Part shown: positions 3,379 through 5,545 of the stretch, piece by piece
How the letters are laid out: the number at the start of each line of letters is the position of its first letter
Numbering within the stretch: position 1 is the stretch's first letter
Source of the DNA: Elusimicrobiota bacterium
Lineage (GTDB): Bacteria > Elusimicrobiota > Elusimicrobia > UBA1565 > UBA9628
Length of the DNA stretch: 5,545 nucleotides
Assembly: GCA_023700845.1 (NCBI GenBank)
Contig: JAMPYD010000158.1
Coordinates: forward strand, 1 to 5,545
Direction: 5' to 3'
Notes under the pieces: generated by a model
What the model was told of the DNA's origin: nothing
The model's input: the letters and a program-made list of their open reading frames with translations, nothing else
The model's database searches: none
Translations under genes and position numbers: made by a program

Positions 3379-5545
3379 ATGAAAAACAAGGGCCGTCTGC
3401 TCGACGCCGCGATGGGGCTCGCTCTGACCCTGTTCGTCGCCGGAAGCTATTACTATCGCCTTCCGTTCCTTGAAAGCGTCGAGTTCAAGGCCTACGATCT
3501 TCGGGCGAAGCTCCGGCAGAACCTCAATCCGCCCCCGGAGATCGTCCTCGTCGCGATCGACGACGATTCGGTCACCCAGCTCGGGCGCTGGCCGTGGCCG
3601 CGCACGCGCATGGCGGAGGCGATCGACAAGCTCCGGGCCGCGGGCCCGAAGGTCATCGGCCTCAACGTGCTGTTCTCGGAGCCCGAGCAGAACCACGGCC
3701 TGCTCGAGGTCAAGCGCCTCGAGGAGAAGTATAAGGAGCTTCTCGGCGGCAAGAAGATCAGCCAGAAGGGGGTGGACTTCGCCCTCGAGTTCTCCTCGTC
3801 CGCGGTGGCGCTCGACTCCGACTCGAAGCTCCTGGCGTCTTTGCAGGGCGCGGGCAACGTGGTGCTGCCGATGTTCTTCACCGCCGGCACGATCGGAGGC
3901 AAGCCCGACCCGGCCCCGGCCGCGGTGTCGAGCTCGGCCGTCAAGGCGGCCGGCGCGATCTCCTTCATCCCGGAGGAGGCCAAGGTCTCCCACCCGATCC
4001 TCTCCTTCTCGGAGGCCGCGGCGGGCCTCGGCCACGTGAACCTCTATCCCGAGGTCGACGGCGTGCTCCGCCGCGAGGCGCCGCTCGTCAAGTACGGCGA
4101 CGAGCTGTATCCGTCCTACGCGATGCGCCTGACGATGGCCTACCTCGGCCTGGCCCCCGCGGACCTGAAGTTCGAGCCGGGCGTCGCGCTGACGATGGGC
4201 AAGCTGCGCGTGCCGCTCGACGGCGACAACATGATGCCGGTGACCTTCAACGGGCCGCAGGACACGATCAAGGTCGTCCCGTACGCCACCTTGATGTCCG
4301 ACAAGCCGCTCGCCCCCGACCTGTTCAAGGACAAGATCGTGATCATCGGCCCGACCGCCACGGGCATCGCGACGCTGTTCGTCACGCCCGTCGCGCAGGG
4401 CTTCCCGTCGATGGAGATCGTGGCCAACGTCATCGAGAACGTGCTTCACGGGAAGTTCCTGACCCGCCCCCCGTGGGCGGAGCAGGCCGAGCTCGGGCTG
4501 CTCGCGCTCATCGGCATCTTCATCATGGCGATCCTGCCCCGCCTCCGGGCGCTGTGGGGGCTGGTCGTCAGCCTCGTCCTCGTGCTCGGGCTGTTCGGCG
4601 CGGGCACCTACCTGTTCATGAACGGCCAGTGGCTCAAGGTCGGCTACCCCTCGGTGCTCCTGCTCGCCGGCTACCTGATCATCATCTCGAAGAGCTTCCT
4701 CATCACCGAGAAGGGCAAGGAGCTCGTCGAGGCCTCGGCGATCGAGACGAACAAGATGCTCGGCCTGTCGTTCCAGGGCCAGGGCATGCTCGACATCGCG
4801 TTCGAGAAGTTCCGGCTCTGCCCGCTCGACGACAACATGAAGGACACGCTGTACAACCTGTCGCTCGATTTCGAGCGCAAGCGCCAGTTCTCCAAGGCCG
4901 GCGCGGTGCTCGAGCACATCGCGGCGAAGGACCCGAAGTACAAGGACGTCGTCGAGAAGGCCAAAAAGCTCAAAGAGGCCTCCGAGGGCGCGGTGTTCGG
5001 CGGGGTCGGCGGCGCCAAGAAGGAAGGCACGGTGATGATCACCGGCGGCACGACGAAGCCGACGCTCGGCCGCTACGAGATCGAGAAGGAGCTGGGCCGC
5101 GGCGCGATGGGCGTCGTCTACCTGGGGCGCGACCCCAAGATCAACCGCATGGTCGCCATCAAGACCATGATGCTCGAGGAAGGCTCGGACGGGGAAAGCA
5201 CGAAGTCCGTCAAGGAGCGGTTCTTCCGGGAAGCCGAATCGGCCGGGACCCTCAACCACCCGAACATCGTCCGCATCTTCGACGCCGGCGACGAGAACGA
5301 CGTCGCCTACATCGCGATGGAGCTGCTCGAGGGCCACGATCTCGTGAAGTACGGGCAGAAGGACGGCCTGCTGCCGTTCGAGAAGGCCCTCGAGTACGTC
5401 GCGACCGTCGCCGACGCGCTCGACTACGCGCACGCGCAGGGCATCGTCCACCGCGACATCAAGCCCGCGAACATCATGCTCCTCAAGGACGGCTCGATCC
5501 GCGTCGCCGACTTCGGCATCGCGCGCATCACCTCGTCCTCGAAGA
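3379..5545 (+). CDS. CHASE2 - membrane - TPR - Ser/Thr protein kinase receptor, partial (C-terminus beyond right edge)
   Basis: 722 codons are visible. A positive N-terminus (MKNKGR) and membrane helix (about 9-27) lead to an extracytoplasmic CHASE2 sensor domain (about 35-365). Its landmarks are IVLVAIDDDSVTQLGRWPWP (55-74), VIGLNVLFSEPE (92-103), GHVNLYPEVDGVLRRE (218-233) and FKDKIVIIGPTATGI (about 316-330). Three closely spaced membrane helices follow (about 371-388, 393-413, 421-438), the usual CHASE2 arrangement. The cytoplasmic part has two TPR-like repeats (about 459-522; LGLSFQGQGMLDIAFEKFRL, then YNLSLDFERKRQFSKAGAVL), a Gly/Thr-rich linker, and a Hanks-type kinase from about 565. 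Seen in the kinase are GRGAMG (573-578), VAIK (K595), E618 in FFREAE, HRDIKPAN (D693, K695, N698) and DFG (711-713). All catalytic residues reached so far are intact; the window ends at the start of the activation loop. It should sense an unknown external signal and phosphorylate Ser/Thr. The start at 3379 has no Shine-Dalgarno site but fits the promoter just upstream and keeps the basic residues before the first helix. Confidence 0.95.
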   Translation, partial: MKNKGRLLDAAMGLALTLFVAGSYYYRLPFLESVEFKAYDLRAKLRQNLNPPPEIVLVAIDDDSVTQLGRWPWPRTRMAEAIDKLRAAGPKVIGLNVLFSEPEQNHGLLEVKRLEEKYKELLGGKKISQKGVDFALEFSSSAVALDSDSKLLASLQGAGNVVLPMFFTAGTIGGKPDPAPAAVSSSAVKAAGAISFIPEEAKVSHPILSFSEAAAGLGHVNLYPEVDGVLRREAPLVKYGDELYPSYAMRLTMAYLGLAPADLKFEPGVALTMGKLRVPLDGDNMMPVTFNGPQDTIKVVPYATLMSDKPLAPDLFKDKIVIIGPTATGIATLFVTPVAQGFPSMEIVANVIENVLHGKFLTRPPWAEQAELGLLALIGIFIMAILPRLRALWGLVVSLVLVLGLFGAGTYLFMNGQWLKVGYPSVLLLAGYLIIISKSFLITEKGKELVEASAIETNKMLGLSFQGQGMLDIAFEKFRLCPLDDNMKDTLYNLSLDFERKRQFSKAGAVLEHIAAKDPKYKDVVEKAKKLKEASEGAVFGGVGGAKKEGTVMITGGTTKPTLGRYEIEKELGRGAMGVVYLGRDPKINRMVAIKTMMLEEGSDGESTKSVKERFFREAESAGTLNHPNIVRIFDAGDENDVAYIAMELLEGHDLVKYGQKDGLLPFEKALEYVATVADALDYAHAQGIVHRDIKPANIMLLKDGSIRVADFGIARITSSSK

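Noticed and set aside
3166..5451. Minus-strand open frame of 761 codons opposite the CHASE2 kinase
   Set aside because: It is antisense to a gene with unmistakable CHASE2 and kinase motifs. Its product is rich in Arg, Asp, Glu, Leu and Val with no domain pattern, as expected for a shadow frame in GC-rich DNA.
1..5545. CRISPR arrays, tRNA or rRNA genes, transposases, attachment sites
   Set aside because: No regularly spaced repeats, cloverleaf sequences, rRNA motifs, transposase motifs or terminal repeats were found on reading the window.

Overview
The window is strongly GC-rich bacterial DNA. Almost every third codon position is G or C, and genes fill nearly all of it. No marker gene fixes the organism. 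The gene set (SlyD-type chaperone, PAS histidine kinase, BioY, CHASE2 Ser/Thr kinase) and short or absent leaders at promoter-proximal genes fit an uncultured GC-rich bacterium, such as an Elusimicrobiota- or deltaproteobacteria-like lineage. That placement is a guess.

Left half, minus strand (1-1267): four tightly packed genes read leftwards, probably one operon. In transcription order they are a small exported protein with a heavy-metal-associated (HMA)-like fold that lacks one of the two metal-binding cysteines, a 78-residue helical protein of unknown function, a SlyD-type FKBP peptidyl-prolyl isomerase/chaperone, and the start of a small DUF2007-like protein that runs off the left edge. 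The set hints at metal handling or protein quality control, but no gene proves it.

Divergent control region (1268-1326): 59 bp, AT-rich against its surroundings. It holds overlapping promoter-like elements in both directions and a perfect 7-bp inverted repeat (CTCAATA / TATTGAG), a candidate operator controlling both sides.

Right half, plus strand: a membrane PAS sensor histidine kinase (1327-2745) overlaps by ATGA the gene for the biotin-transporter S component BioY (2742-3329). No response regulator and no ECF ATPase or T subunit genes are nearby. After a very good sigma70-type promoter (TTGACA, 17 bp, TATACT) comes a large CHASE2 - three-helix membrane - TPR - Ser/Thr kinase receptor (3379 to the right edge), cut off at the start of its activation loop.

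The points most worth following are the short or leaderless geometry shared by all three candidate promoters, the divergent-promoter inverted repeat, and the translational coupling of a sensor kinase with almost no extracytoplasmic loop to a vitamin transporter subunit. Nothing here is clearly a new defence or mobile system.
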